Source: Euptelea pleiosperma (lineage: Eukaryota; Streptophyta; Magnoliopsida; Ranunculales; Eupteleaceae). Taken from it: 64,000 bases of DNA. The stretch spans positions 24,739,190-24,803,189 of the forward strand of contig CM068553.1 in NCBI GenBank assembly GCA_035048495.1, written 5' to 3'. Below are positions 35,428 through 48,029 of this stretch, piece after piece. The first letter of the stretch is position 1, and each line of letters starts with the position of its first letter. The notes beneath the pieces are model-generated. The model did no database searches, was not told the DNA's origin, and saw only the letters and a list, made by a program, of their open reading frames with translations. A program made the translations under genes and the position numbers.

Positions 35428-37509
35428 CCATTCCAGACTATCTTAAGTGTGGGGGAAACATTTTGTTGTAGGGATTGAGAGCTCAAAGTTGACACTGTTT
35501 TGACAATCCTAATGGTTTGATCAATGAATTATTAGCCATTGAAGTTTTAGGATCTTGATTGTCCTTATGAAGGCTATTAAGTGGACTTCTAGGAGGTATT
35601 TGGGAACAAGGATAACATATAATGTTTGATCAAGTCCAACTTGATCAAATTGAAGATAACATATAGTACCAAATAATGTTTGATCAAGTCCAACTGCTAG
35701 AATCAATCCTAAAACTAGGGTTTTTCCGTGTCGTCAGATCAGAAACCCTAATTCCAACAAAATTTGTAGTGTGATCCGATTCACTTTAACTTGAATCTTG
35801 CAAAATTACAGAATTCTTTGCACAATGGAAAGTTGGAGTCGAATCCGCACTTAGAATTAGTCGGATTAGCACGAATAAGAACATAAAATACTTAGAAAAT
35901 TGCCTGAATTCATGGGGAGGTGAGAGTGGTGGTGTAGCTTTAAAACATCCATTTGAGAGAGATCATTAACAACTAATCAACGTTAACACACTAAATCAAA
36001 GCTTCATTAATTCAAAGTAAGGGAATCACATCAACTGTTTGCTTAACAAAAGTAGAATAACATCTAACTAGACAGTAGTAAATGAGAGAGATAAAGAGAG
36101 AAAGAAGAGAGAGAAAATAAGGAGAGATTTTTTTAGAGAGAGAAGTAAAGAGAAAAAAAGAGAAAGAGACTGAAAATGAAAAGTGGCTAAAACACTAAAA
36201 AGTCAATGTGTGAATTGTATTTGTTCATTCGTATGAGTTTTGCATTGATTCTCTTATAGCTTGTCTTTATAGCTTCTCTTGTAAGTTGTAACTTGTTTTT
36301 GATTGCCTATTTGGTTGTATTTCATCATTAAATATTGTTAACAGATTTGCTCATTGTACGTGTTGTTATTTCTTTTAATTTATAGTCAAGCAATTGCATT
36401 CATTTTGTGATTCATCAACATGTAACAGCCTTGACCCCGCTCTGTTGTACCCATGGTTTAGTGAATGATGGGTCCTCGTGGTCTATGTTACATGGCTCAA
36501 TGATTTATGAAATTGAAGTCTATTTTCTTCCATTCTATATCTTGTTATTGAATGATGACTAGCATCAAGAGAAAAGGGTAACGTGTCTCCATTTAATGGC
36601 CATGGCCTCTACGCATAACATGCTATGAATTTTCCATCTCCTCAATTGATTGGATCTGGTTTTTGTGATTCTTGTAACTAGAGTACACATTATTAATTGC
36701 TTTCTGATGTCTTATAACATTTGTCGATGATTATCTTGTTTTAATTAGTCGCCTATCTTGCTTTTATTTGGTAATTATTGAAACGTAAGAGGACTAGCAT
36801 AATTCACATTCGCACAAAGCACTAGCATTAAGCATGAGATCTTGAAGACTCCATCAAAGATAAGAGGTTGCACGCAGCATATACGCACTATATATTGCCT
36901 GATTGAACCCTTTAATCTTATCAGAGATGCAGTCTTTAATTTCTTATAAGGTATCCCATTGAACCTTAGATCTCCTATTCAAAAATTATTGTGTGACAAT
37001 TGCCTTATCACCTATATGGGACAGATTCGTTGTAAACTACGACATTTGGTTCTCATGTGAGACTAAATTCGATCAAGCGAACAACTTTTTTGTCTTGTTT
37101 GTGGTGATGAGTAATTGTCTACTGTTGATTCTTGAATTGCCTATTTGGATATATTTGGGAATGTATAATCTCCGGTACAATCAGTAGCTAAAGTGGTTAT
37201 TTCCATTTGAAGGACAGTTTCGACAAACATTCCTCTTGTTCTCTGGGTATATATTTAGACAATGTGACATGTTTGCCTCTTGTCTAAATCATGTACTTGG
37301 AGAACTATGGGGAAATGCTGCCAAAATTTTCCTTCATATGGAAATAACCACTTGGCTATTCAGTGTAATGGAGATTATGCATTCCTGAATGGGATATGAA
37401 CCACCCACCCGTTAGAGAGGAGATAGGAAGCATGATGCATGTGCACTCGAGTCGTGTATGACAATATTTTATCCGATGAAGGTGACGTCGCTTTGAAGGA
37501 GACATGCCG
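35428..37509. other. CACTA 5' non-coding stretch with short repeats
   Basis: Two copies of TAATGTTTGATCAAGTCCAA lie near 35618 and 35673. A GA-rich tract covers 36075-36175. No convincing ORF is present. This probably combines promoter, untranslated or captured DNA. Confidence 0.45.
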
Positions 37510-40102
37510 ATGGATAAAAGTTGGATTGGGAAGCCAAGAGATAGTCGTGAGTATCGAGTTGGAGTTGAGTAATTCTTGAGTTTTGCATTGGTAATACAAG
37601 GTTTGGAGACAAGATTCGATGTCCATGTGTCAACTGCCGGAATGTGATCTTAAGGGATAGAATGGATGCGCATGGTGACTTATTATGGTTAGGAATAATG
37701 GCAGACTACACCATCTGGAATCGCATGGGGAGGATTCAATTGCGGATGACGATACGGGGAATGAGCCTAATGAGGGTGATGATATGCAAGGAATGTTAGA
37801 AGATGCATTTGGAATATCTCATCCTGATCATGAAGAGGAGAATGAATCGACGGAGACCGGACCGGACCGGACCGACTGAGCCAAATTAGGAAATGACTAA
37901 ATTTTATGAGATATCGAAGGATGCTGAGACTGAACTGTATCTAGGTTGCACAAAATTTTCTAAATTATCTTTCATTGTAAGGCTGTTATTCTTGAAGTAT
38001 CTAAACGAATGGAGTAACAAATCATTCGACATGTTACTTGAATTGTTAAAAGAGGTACTGCATGTTGGCGAAAAGTTGGCAATGAATCATTACGAATCAA
38101 AAAAGATCATTCGAGATCTTGGTCTGCATTACACGAAGATAGATGTGTGCCCAAATGACTGCATGCTGTACTGGAAGGAGAATGAAAACACAAATGAATG
38201 TGGTTTATGTGGTGTATGTGGTGCATTCAGGTGGAAATCGGTTACACGTCAGTCTGTTGAAGGGGCTTCCACTTAGTCTGCAGAGTATACGAAGATACCT
38301 GCACAGATTCTGTGTTATTTTCCATTAAAACCTAGGCTTCAGAGGTTGTTTATATGTTCAAAAATAGCCGAGCAAATGAGATGGCATGATGAGGGTTGTA
38401 TGAAGGATGGTGTGTTGAGACATCCAACAGACTCTAAGACGTGGGAAACTTTAGACATGCAATACCCGTCATTCGGTTCTAAATCGAGAAATGTTCGACT
38501 TGGGGTAGGGAGTGATGGTTTTACCCCCTTTAGTTATACGAGCACTCCACACAGCACATGGCCAGTAGTTCTTATTCCATAAAATTTGCCGCCATGGATG
38601 TATGTGAAGCCGACATCTTTCATGTTGATGTTGCTTATTCCTGGTCCCAAAGCTCCTGGGAATGACATTGATGTGTACTTGCAACCATTGATAGAGGAGT
38701 TGAAGGAATTATGGACAGATGGATTTGAGGAGTACGATGCCTCTTTAAAGCAAAATTTTCGATGCCGTACAGGAGTTATATAGACTATTAATGACTTCCC
38801 TGCATTAGCAAACTTGTCAGGATGGAGCACTAAAGGAAAACTTGCTTGTCCCTCTTGCCACAGGGAGACATGTTCGGTTAGATTGACAGAAGGACGCAAA
38901 GAATGCTACATGGGACATCGTCGATTTCTTCCACATGATCATAAATTTCGACAGAAAAAATGTCGTTTGATGGCAAAACAGAAACAAGGAATGCGCCCAA
39001 ACCGTTGACTGGCATAGATGTGCTCGATCAATTATATGATTATGAGCAGATCACATTCGGCAAAGCAGATAAGGATATCACCGGGAGGAAGAGAAAGAGA
39101 GATGATTGTAATTTACCAAAGAATTGGAAGAAGAAGAGCATTTTCTTCGAATTGCCGTATTGGAAAGATCTTTTGTTGCGGTACAATTTAGATGTTATGC
39201 ACATTGAGAAGAATGTATGTGATAATGTCATCGGGGACACTGTTGGACATGGAGGGTTCAAAAGACAACTTAAAGGCTCGTTTAGATATGAAGAGAATGC
39301 GCATCAGGAAAGAACTTTATCCTAAATCAGACGGGAGAAAACTTTTACTACCTCCTACATCCCACACGATGTCGTTACTTGAAAAAAGAAAATTCTTCAA
39401 AGTCTTAAAGGAGGTCAAGGTTCCAAATAGTTATTCATCGAACTTCTCACGATGTGTTCAGGTCAAACAGTACAAGATCTCAGGCCTCAAAAGTCACAAT
39501 TGTCATGTTCTTATGCAATAATTTCTTTTGCTTGCAGTACGTGGTATCTTACCTAAGAATGTCTGCTCAGCATTGATTGAGTTGTCCATGTTCTTTAGAC
39601 AATTATGTTCGAAAGTGTTGAAGGTGGAAGAATTGGAGCAACTTGAATCGCGGATTGCTGTAACGCTTTGTAAATTTGAAATGATCTTTCTGCCAACTTT
39701 TTTTGATATTATGGTGCACTTACCTATTCATCTAGCTGGTGAGGCCAAGTTGGCTGGACCAGTGCAATACCGATGGATGTATCAAATAGAGAGGTACTTG
39801 CACAGGTTGAAGGCATATGTCCGAAATAAGAACTATCCTGAGGGTTCAATTGCAGAAAGGTATATCTGTGAAGAATCGTTGACTTTTTGCTCGAGATACT
39901 TGCATGGGATTGAAACAAGGTTCAACCGACCATAGCAGAATAACGATGTTGTTGATGCTGAATCTCACGGGAAGGTATCCATTTTTACAAGAACTGGTCT
40001 TGTTGTAAGGAAGGCTACGTCACGCATGTTACTTAATGATGAATGTGAATAAAGTCGTCTCTACGTGCTCATGAACTGTTCCGAAGTAGCACCATTTATT
40101 GA
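37510..40102 (+). pseudogene. CACTA transposase (TNP2 / Transposase_21 family), broken
   Basis: The transposase would cut and join the element ends. The start MDKSWIGKPRDSREY and RCPCVNCRN (in another frame, near 37618) form the Transpos_assoc domain. The TNP2 core follows: YPKIDVCPNDCMLYW-type (38130-38175), W..LDMQYPSFG, SDGFTPFSYTSTPHSTWPVVLIP, PPWMY, MLMLLIPGP, C.GHRRFLPHDHKFR, YWKDLLLRYNLDVMHIEKNVCDNVIG. DUF4218 comes last (ILPKNVCSALIELSMFFRQLCSK..., 39543 on). In-frame stops at 37878, 38274, 38581 and 38781 and frameshifts near 37610, 39000 and 39320 break it. A possible final donor GA|GTAAGT is at 40103. Exon boundaries were not fully resolved. Confidence 0.85.
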
Positions 40103-40362
40103 GTAAGTCTAACCGTTTCAAATCTACTTCCAATATGCAAGAGATCAAGCGTTTATTGATGATGGGGATGATGATTGATGGAATTAAGATGTTTATTGTA
40201 ATGCTATTTTTGTAATTAAGATGTTTGATTAATGAAATTGAGTATTGGGATCTCTCATCTACATTTACTTCTTCATCTTATTCTTTCTTTTGTATATATA
40301 ATTAATGATTCATGCAGGTATATAGACATGTCTAGTTGATCTCGACAGCCTAGGGTTCGAGT

Positions 40363-40500
40363 GGGGGCAAATGCCCCATCCACTTTTAGAGCGCAGCTGC
40401 AGGGGGCAAATGCCCCCTCCACTTCTAGAGCGCAGTAGCAGGGGGCAAATGCCCCCTCCACTTCCAGAGTGCAGCAGCAGGGGGCAAATGGCCCTTCCAC
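40363..40500 (+). repeat. 39-bp coding minisatellite (13-residue repeat), four copies
   Basis: GGGGGCAAATGCCCC recurs at 40363, 40402, 40441 and 40480. In the presumed gene frame each copy gives a QGANAPSTSRAQ-like 13-mer, so the repeat keeps the frame. The third copy follows an in-frame TAG. Confidence 0.85.
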
Positions 40501-42073
40501 TACGGCACATCAGCACTAGGGGCACATGCCGACGCTACTTTGGGTATGGTTCCAGAAGAGATACATAGCCCATCTATTTAGCATTCAGTTGTAGGCAACA
40601 CTAGTATGATAAGTTGTACATCTTGTATAGTCATTGGCGTATTTTTGTTTTGTTCTTATCTTTTAACTCTTTAAACAGCTTCGAGCAATGTCAAGAGGAG
40701 AGGGCCCACGTGGGGCATTGGTCGTTTCGGTGTTACACCTGAGACAAAATTGGTTGTAGAGTGGAATGAACTACAACAACCCGTAGGCAGTACTGCAGCC
40801 TCTTTCGCCAATGAGTTGGGGGTGATCGTTCGTACGTCTGGTTATGCCCCTCTGCAAGTAGCGACTTGGGAAGAAGTCAAGGTAAATGATTTCCTTCCTT
40901 TTATGTCATCTTAAGAGTTATTTTCATATTCTGATTGTTGAATAACGCTTATTTTCATTGTAAATAAAGCATGTTTTTTTGTTAACTTGGCAAAAAAAAT
41001 TTGAGATTAACGATGACCGAAAAAGCATTACTTTGAAGTTAATGGGCAAGCGCTTCAGAGATTGGCGCATTGTTCTAAAAAAAAATTTCAATGCCAATGG
41101 GACACCTCAGGACCGCATCAATAATAAACCTGATGGCATCGCAGAGGAGGACTGGGCCTGGCTTGTCCGACACTGGAGTACTGCGAGGTTCCATGTATGA
41201 AACAATATCAGTTAATTAACTATTGTCCATATGTCAAGAACTTATTTAAAAGATCAATGAATTTTTGCAGGCAATATCGAATTGGAACAAATCGAACCGC
41301 AAGAAGCAAAAAATTAATCATGTTGAGGGGACAAAGAGTTTTGCCCGTTATAGAGAAGAGTTGGTAAGCTCATTATGACATCTTACTTTTTTTAAATTAA
41401 CATTAACTTATAACTATGAGTTCAATTTGTATGTTTTTTGCAAGGATAGGCTTGGAGTAATGATGGTACTCCACCGAATCAGGTCGATTTATTTGTTGTG
41501 ACCCATACACGGAAAGATGGGTCAGCTGTTGATGAAGGGTCAGCTGAAATTATGGTATGTAAGATGTTTATTATATATAATAATATAAAGTTGCTCGTTT
41601 ACTAATTAATTTATTTTTAATGCAGTCAAAATTTAGGCAGTTGTCATAGACTTCTGCGTCTGAGTCCTCTCCTCTTGATGCCAACGCCATTTATACCTCC
41701 GTGATGGGTCTAGAGAGGCACGGTCGTGTACGCGGTTATGGCATAGGCCCGACTCCTACACATTTGTTTGGTCCCTCCAGCTCTTCCGCTAGTTCTTCTA
41801 TCTATATTACTTTTCAAGATGAGATGATGCAACTGCGCGAACGTGATAATCATCGTGAGCATGAGTTCAAGGCTATGCAAGAGGGGTTCCAGACGATGCA
41901 GATGCAGAAGCGGGACCAGATGCAGATGGAGAGAGAGGAGCAGCTGCAAAGGCAGATAGCGGAGCTGCAGAATATGTTTCGCTCCATGCTACCCACTATG
42001 TTGATTCCCCCCTGACCAGCATCATTCCGACGATGAGGATGATGAAGATGATAAGGAGGGGGATGATGAGGAG

Positions 42074-43918
42074 GTACGTCAACACTTAAATATTAGTTTC
42101 ATTTGTAAGACTACCTGTAAAGTCTATATTGTGTTATAAGTTTAGTTTTTTCAAGTTGTAGGTTTAGGCATTTAAGACTTATAACTCAAGTCTATTTCAG
42201 AACCTCGACGTCCAAATTGGGCAAATGAGGCCTGACTCTCCTGAAACCTCTTCTAACACTTCAAACGTGTTGAAACAAATGTGTTAGAAGAAACGGGGTT
42301 AAAATCCGAGGTCCGGTTGAGAAATTATAGTCAGTTGTAGGTTTAGGCATTTAAGACTTAGAACTCAAGTACATTTCGGAACCTCGACGTCCAAACCGGG
42401 TAGAGAAGGTCCGACTCTTCCAAAATCTCTTCCAACACTTCAAACGTGTTGAAACAAATGTGTTAGAAGAAACGGGGTTAAAATTTGAGGTCCGTTTAGG
42501 AAACTATAGTCAGTTGTAGGTTTAGGCATTTAAGACTAAGAACTCGAGTCCCTTTCAGAACCTCGACGTCCAAATCGGGCAAACGAGGTCTTACTCTCCT
42601 GAAACCTCTTCTAACACTTCAAACGTGTTGAAACAAATGTGTTAGAAGAAACATGGTTAAAATCCGAGGTCCGGTTGGGAAACTATAATCTATTGTAGGT
42701 TTAGGCATTTAAGACTTAGAACTCAAGTCCATTTCGGAACCTTGACGTCCAAACTGGGCAAACAAGGTCAAGACTTAGAACTTAAGTCAATTTCGGAACC
42801 TCGACGTCCAAATCGGGCAAACGAGGTCTGACTTTTCTGAAATCTCTTCTAACACTTCAAACATATTGAAACAAATATGTTAGAAGAAACGGGGGGTCCG
42901 GTTGGGAAACTATAGTCAGTTGTAGGTTTAGGCATTTAAGACTTAGAACTCAAGTCCATTTTGGAAGCTCGACGTCCAAATCGGGCAAGCGAGGTCTGAC
43001 TCTTCCGAAATCTCTTCTAACACTTCAAACGTATTGAAACAAATATGTTAGAAGAAACGGAGTTAAAATCTGAGGTCCGTTTGGGAAACTATAGTCAGTT
43101 GTAGGTTTAGGCATTTAAGACTTAGAACTCGAGTCCATTTCGGAACTTCGACATCCAAATCAGGCAAACGAGGTCTGACTCTCCTGAAACCTCTTCTAAC
43201 ACTTCAAATGTGTTGAAACAAATGTGTTAGAAGAAACGGGGTTAAAATTCGAGGTCCAGTTGGGAAACTATAGTCAGTTGTAGGTTTAGGCATTTACGAC
43301 TTAGAACTCAAGTCCATTTCAGAACCTCGACATCCAAATCGGGCAAACGAGGTCTGACACTCCTGAAACCTCTTTTAACACTTCAAACGTGTTAAAACAA
43401 ATGTGTTGGAAAAAACGTGGTCAAAATCCAAGGTCTGGTTGAGAAACGGTAGTCAGTTGTAGTTTTAGGCATTTACGACTGAGAACCCAAGTCCATTTCA
43501 GAACCTCGACGTCCAAATCGGGCAAACGAGGTCCGACTCTCATGAAACCTCTTCTAACACTTCAAACGTGTTGAAACAAATGTGTTGGAAGAGACAGGGT
43601 CAAAATTCGATGTCCGGTTGGAAAACTATAGTTAGTTGTAGGTTTAGGCATTTAAGACTTAGAACTCAAGTCCATTTCGAAACCTTGACATTCAAAACGA
43701 GCAAATGAGGTCCGACTCTCCCGAAACTTCTTCTAACACTTCAAATGTGTTAAAACATGTGTTAGAAGAGACGGGGTCAAAATTTGAGTTCTGTTTGGGA
43801 AACTGTAGTCAGTTGTAGGTTTAGATTTTTCCAAGTTAATTATAACTTAAACAACTTATATTTTATATTTTTTGTTATTATTGTTATTCTAATTAGTTTA
43901 TTATTTTTTGTTTTGCAG
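42074..43918 (+). repeat. 179-bp satellite filling the last intron of the CACTA gene, about ten copies
   Basis: GGTTTAGGCATTTA recurs at 42161, 42340, 42519, 42698, 42925, 43104, 43283, 43462 (variant) and 43641, and a partial copy starts at 43818. The period is 179 bp, with one 227-bp step where a partial copy is inserted near 42770. Each unit holds the inverted words AACACTTCAAACGTGTT and CTTCTAACAC/GTGTTAGAAG, so transcripts could fold. The array sits between donor GTACGT at 42074 and acceptor TTTTGCAG ending at 43918. Confidence 0.9.
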
Positions 43919-44202
43919 AGACCAACTGATGACTGACCCAATGCAGTCATGTCTGTCTTTGTTTGCTTTTTCATTTCTGAACTGTGGATTGTAATTATTT
44001 TTATTTTTTAGACGTGGATTTGGTATAATGTTTAAGTTAATGAATATTTTATTCTATATTTAATTTGTTTCGTATATCATTTTCATTAATTAATCGGACA
44101 GGTTACAGGTCAAAGTTTCATTTTTATTAATAAATTGTACAGGTTACAGGTATAAAAAATACAAATAATAAAAAAATTAAAACAAAAAATAAACAAAATT
44201 AC

Positions 44203-44537
44203 ATTTAGCGGCGGCCACAAAACGCCGCTAAAAGGTTCTATTAGCGACAGTTGAAAAGTTGTGCTGCTAAAATACTTTTAGCAACGGTTTAAAACCCTCG
44301 CTAAAACCTTCATTAACCGCCGTAAAAAAGGCATTCACAACAACTTTGGGAGTGCATTTTGGGGGACTTTTAGCGGCGGCCATTTTTGGGGTTGACCGCC
44401 GCTAATACCTTTAGCGATGAGGTCTTTAGAGGCCGTCATTGGCCGCCGCTGAAACCGCCGCTAAAGGTTTTAGCGTCGGTTTTCCATTGTTTTAGCTGCG
44501 GTCTCGGCCGCCGCTAATGCCCTATTTTCCTGTGGTG
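44203..44537 (+). repeat. CACTA 3' subterminal repeat zone and terminus
   Basis: It contains more than ten TAGCGGCGGCC / GCCGCTAA words in both orientations, ending in the terminal inverted repeat at 44510-44537. The word GGCCGCCGCTA is shared with the 5' zone. Confidence 0.85.
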
Positions 44538-44540
44538 AAA

Positions 44541-45673
44541 AAAAGAGATGAAGAAGAGAAGACGGTGAAGAAGAGGACGCCTGCTCCTTCCTCCTCTGCC
44601 ATTCCCACGCGCGGAGCATCACAATCAGCTTGCAGTGCACCCACCACCATCATCACTTGTGCTTCTGCCCAACGGCCAAGCCGTTTTTTAAAGCATGCAA
44701 CTCCATCTCCATCAATACCGATATGCCAGCCACCCTCTCCATGTTCTAACGAGCTGTAGCCTGCAATTCACCACCGCCACTTGCCAAGAATTTTCAACCC
44801 GTTCCCCTTTCCTCATCTTTCTTTCTTCTCCTCTCTGTTTCTCTCAAAAAGAAAAACCAAACAAAAAAGAAGAGAGAAGAACAAGAGATGAGGTTCTCAC
44901 TCGGTTAAAACCACCACTGCCCCGTGCTCTTTCCACCACGCTGCTCCTTCACCTGCTCCACCGTCCAGCCCTCTATCGGTTACACCCTTGCAGCAGCCAC
45001 CGCCATCCACCTTGCCTTGGCTGTGAACCATCACAACCAGGCCGTGCACACATCAATCTACTAGATTCGCTCCATCCTTGCTGCCCATTAAGCCTGCAAC
45101 ATGATGATTCTTCATCATTTTGCTGGATCTCTCATAGTCGTTCATCATAGCTGATTCACTTCATGATCCAATCACTCCGGTAAGTTCTTTAAGGTATTCT
45201 CTCTCTGAGTTTCTTTCTCTCTCTCTAGATCTCTCTCTAAAACTTTGGTCTTCTCACCTTCTCTCACTAGCATCATAATGCTTTTTAGGTTAATTTTTAT
45301 GGCTTTCTAGATTGTTTTTTAATTTAATTTGATTTTGTAAAAACTCATTGATGATGAATAAAATTATTTTTTTTTTCATTTGTTAGTTTATTCTTTATTT
45401 TTTTTTTTTGTTGTTTGTGCCACTTTCTCTTTTAAAATCTTCAAAATTATGTTTTAAAAATCAGTTCACCATTTTCATCTCTCCATCAATTTCTGATAAA
45501 AATATCCGTCATTTTATGTCCTGGAGTCACGCGAACTAATCCTGAGTGCGGATCGACATCCGACAGGAATCCCTATACAAATATGTCCATATTTTGCAGG
45601 ACAATCGGATAAATTAAAAATATTTTGATTCTAAGGTTTACGAATCCAACGACGAGGAAAAACCCTATTTTCA
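44541..45673 (+). mobile_element. Athila A 5' LTR, piece 3 (U5 side)
   Basis: After the CACTA the LTR continues with a C-rich leader. A donor-like CCG|GTAAGT at 45180 is followed by TCTCTCTCTAGATCT repeats. ACATTTTGCAG-like sequence ends at 45599, and the LTR ends in CCCTATTTTCA at 45673. GCGGATCGACATCC, TATACAA and TTTTGCAG match the end of solo LTR B at 59810-59852, confirming both as one family. Confidence 0.75.
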
Positions 45674-45675
45674 AA

Positions 45676-45693
45676 TGGCACCGTTGTCGCTCG
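45676..45693 (+). other. Primer binding site, tRNA-Asp type, of Athila A
   Basis: TGGCACCGTTGTCGCTCG follows the LTR end by 2 bp. It closely matches the tRNA-Asp-complementary primer site used by Athila elements, differing at a few positions that look like C-to-T or G-to-A decay. Confidence 0.7.
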
Positions 45694-46428
45694 GGTGCAC
45701 GGAAGTACAAAAATGAAAGAAGATGTCGAAATCGAAAAGCTGCTAAAGCGGGAATATCTAGTGTTTTAGAAACTTTCCATTTTCCTTTTAGTTATTTTTA
45801 GATACTTTTAATTACCATTTTTAATGCCTCAGACGGCCGAGTGCAACTTGTAATAACTTATGACACTTTCCATCTTTTGAATATGTAACAGCCCAGAGTA
45901 ATGAAGTGTGACGTCGATATCGTCTAGAAGCATTTTCATTATCATGTACTGTTATTTGGGAGCAGTGCCGATAGTTTCTTGTATTTTTCTCATGATTATA
46001 ATCTAAAACTAGTGTTAATTCAAGACCTCTCAACTTAGTCTCACCTTGGGTGAGGTATTAATTTTATAATTCAGAGTGTGCGTTAACTTCAAGAGTTTCA
46101 AAAATACCATTTAAAAATAATCCTTTAGATTTTCTAAAAAGTCTTGACAAAGTTTTGAAAGTTCTTTGGAATTATCAACTTGTGTCTGGTAAAAACTCTA
46201 GACGCTCTCATAGTTAGTATGCACCTCGAGCTGCATGTTAATTTAGCAAATTGTAGTAGACATTAGCTCCTTAAGTTATTAGTGAATCATTTCATTTTTT
46301 TTCTCTTCTTGTCTTTTCAAAGAAGTCCAACATTCTTTTTGGACGTTTTGTGAGTTTTGAGTTCATAAAACGAACAAAACTCTAACCTACTTGTCATTTG
46401 ATGAACCTCAATTCACGAGTTATAATCT

Positions 46429-46455
46429 CAATTATTATTATTATTATTATTATTT
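46429..46455. repeat. ATT microsatellite
   Basis: About eight to nine ATT units lie inside the solo LTR. Confidence 0.85.
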
Positions 46456-48029
46456 AAAAAATATACTCCGTTCATAAACCATCTTCGAATCCGTTCAATC
46501 GGATCATCAAAACTCATCCGGTAGAAGTTACTTATTAGACCTAGACCCACATGTCATATTATTTGGCAATATATTGTGTCACACCATATCACTTGTTTTA
46601 CAACAATATGTTGTACCACATACACCTTAGTGAATATGCAAAAAAAAAACTACTGTCCCATGCATAATATGCAAAAGACATTTGTCTCTTGCCATAGAAA
46701 ATTACCCTTATGCCCCCCTTGGATATAAGATCAATTTATTTCAACAAAGGAAATCTGTATTTTTCATTATTGGGAGCAGCCACCGTTGTTAAATCTTGGA
46801 GGAGAATCAGTGATGAAGGAGAGTTGATTCTTACCTATGTTGAAGAGAAACACGAAAGTTTCATTTAGAGGCTGGAATTTTGGGATACAAACGAATGACG
46901 GTAAGCATTCTTCCATTTTTCTTTTGTTTATCATGTCTTCTTTCTTTTATTTTTAATCTAAAAGGAAACCAGTCCATGTTTAGATTAATATTGAAGAATG
47001 AATCTAGGTCTTTTAGGGACTGTTTTGGGAGCATAAACGAGAGTTGATTTGTGCGAATTCAGATGGCCATTAACAGTCATGAGAAGCTTTGAATCTAAGA
47101 TTCTATTCTGGACATGCTTAGCTTGGAAATCTGGGCATAAAACTCACTTATCACTGTGTGAAATATGGAGGATATAAAGGATAGGTTTGTGTGGTGTTGA
47201 GAGGTTTCATTTTGGTGGGAATAGAGGTCATTAATGACCACGTTTATAGCATAGGATGAAGTCCTGAACCTGCAACATTTTGCAGCTCAAGTATAGGGCA
47301 CAACGCCCATGAATTTGAAGAAGAAGAAGGTTCAAATTGAAGGGGGGAGATGTGGCAATTTTGGTGGGCCCATTGTGGTTGGAGGAGGGGCCATTGATGG
47401 CTGAGATTTAAAGGTTTGGGAGGTGCTCTGTTCTGATTCAGGAGCTGAACCAGAACGTGTCTAAGTTGAAGAAGAAGATGAAGTTTGAATAATAATAAAA
47501 ATAAAAATTGGTTAAAACTAAAAAGAAAATAAATGGATCTTGGGCTTTTGAAACCACATTAGTCATGGACAGCCCATATGGCTGGCCCATTTCTACCACA
47601 ATAAAATAAATAAATAATAATTGGGTAAAATAATTCTAGTGTCCAACATGAATAAAGTTGTGACAGTATACCTTAACAATCCAACAAATCCAACGGTCAG
47701 ATTTATGGTGTGATTGGTCCATCAAATGGTGGACCACGTTGGGTCCATCAAGTGATGGATCACCTTGGAGTCATCGTCATGACTGATTTAGTGGGTGGGT
47801 CCACAAAAGTATATCAAACATTTATTGGGTTCATAAACCCACAAATTTGGATTTTTGTATTTGGGCCAAACATCATACGGTTAGTGGTCGCCAATAATAC
47901 CGTTCTTCCAAACAATGCTAAAAACCCATGAGTAATAACAAACTGTGAAAAAGACTTCAATCCGACAAATAGAAATTAATAATCAGGTTGAAAGTTAGTA
48001 GGTAGGTCCACCTAGGGTCATTTAGTAAT

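Larger units (their letters stand above)
40328..43936 (+). pseudogene. Second CACTA gene (Transposase_24 / Ptta-En/Spm type), intron-containing, broken
   Basis: A first exon with 13-residue repeats starts near ATG 40328 and already has stops. Further exons with GT...AG borders are 40679-40881, 40970-41194, 41271-41363, 41445-41554, 41626-42073 and 43919-43936. The translated pieces give LLTWQKKFEINDD..., WNKSNRKKQKINHVEGTKSFARYREEL, VVTHTRKDGSAVDEGSAEIM (the family's core motif) and a Gln/Met/Arg-rich coiled coil. A stop at 41647 and a +1 shift in a C run near 42010 break it. Without the shift, an acidic tail would splice to a last exon ending RPTDD. In En/Spm the matching gene product binds subterminal motifs. 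Confidence 0.75.
34172..44537 (+). mobile_element. CACTA (En/Spm) DNA transposon, 10.4 kb, with AAA target duplication
   Basis: The left end CACTACAAGAAAACAGGGTA mirrors the right end TGCCCTATTTTCCTGTGGTG with a few mismatches. AAA flanks both sides (34169-34171 and 44538-44540), the 3-bp duplication of CACTA elements. Subterminal zones are packed with GCCGCTA/TAGCGGC words. It carries a broken TNP2-type transposase, a broken second protein (Transposase_24 type), a 179-bp satellite in the latter's last intron, and an LRR receptor-kinase fragment. The right terminus reads CACCA when reverse complemented, a one-base variant of CACTA. Confidence 0.93.

Noticed and set aside
36420..36450. TGTAACAGCC near 36421 as an LTR start
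   Set aside because: It resembles the start of the 45884 LTR, but no matching end, target duplication or LTR body follows within the CACTA.
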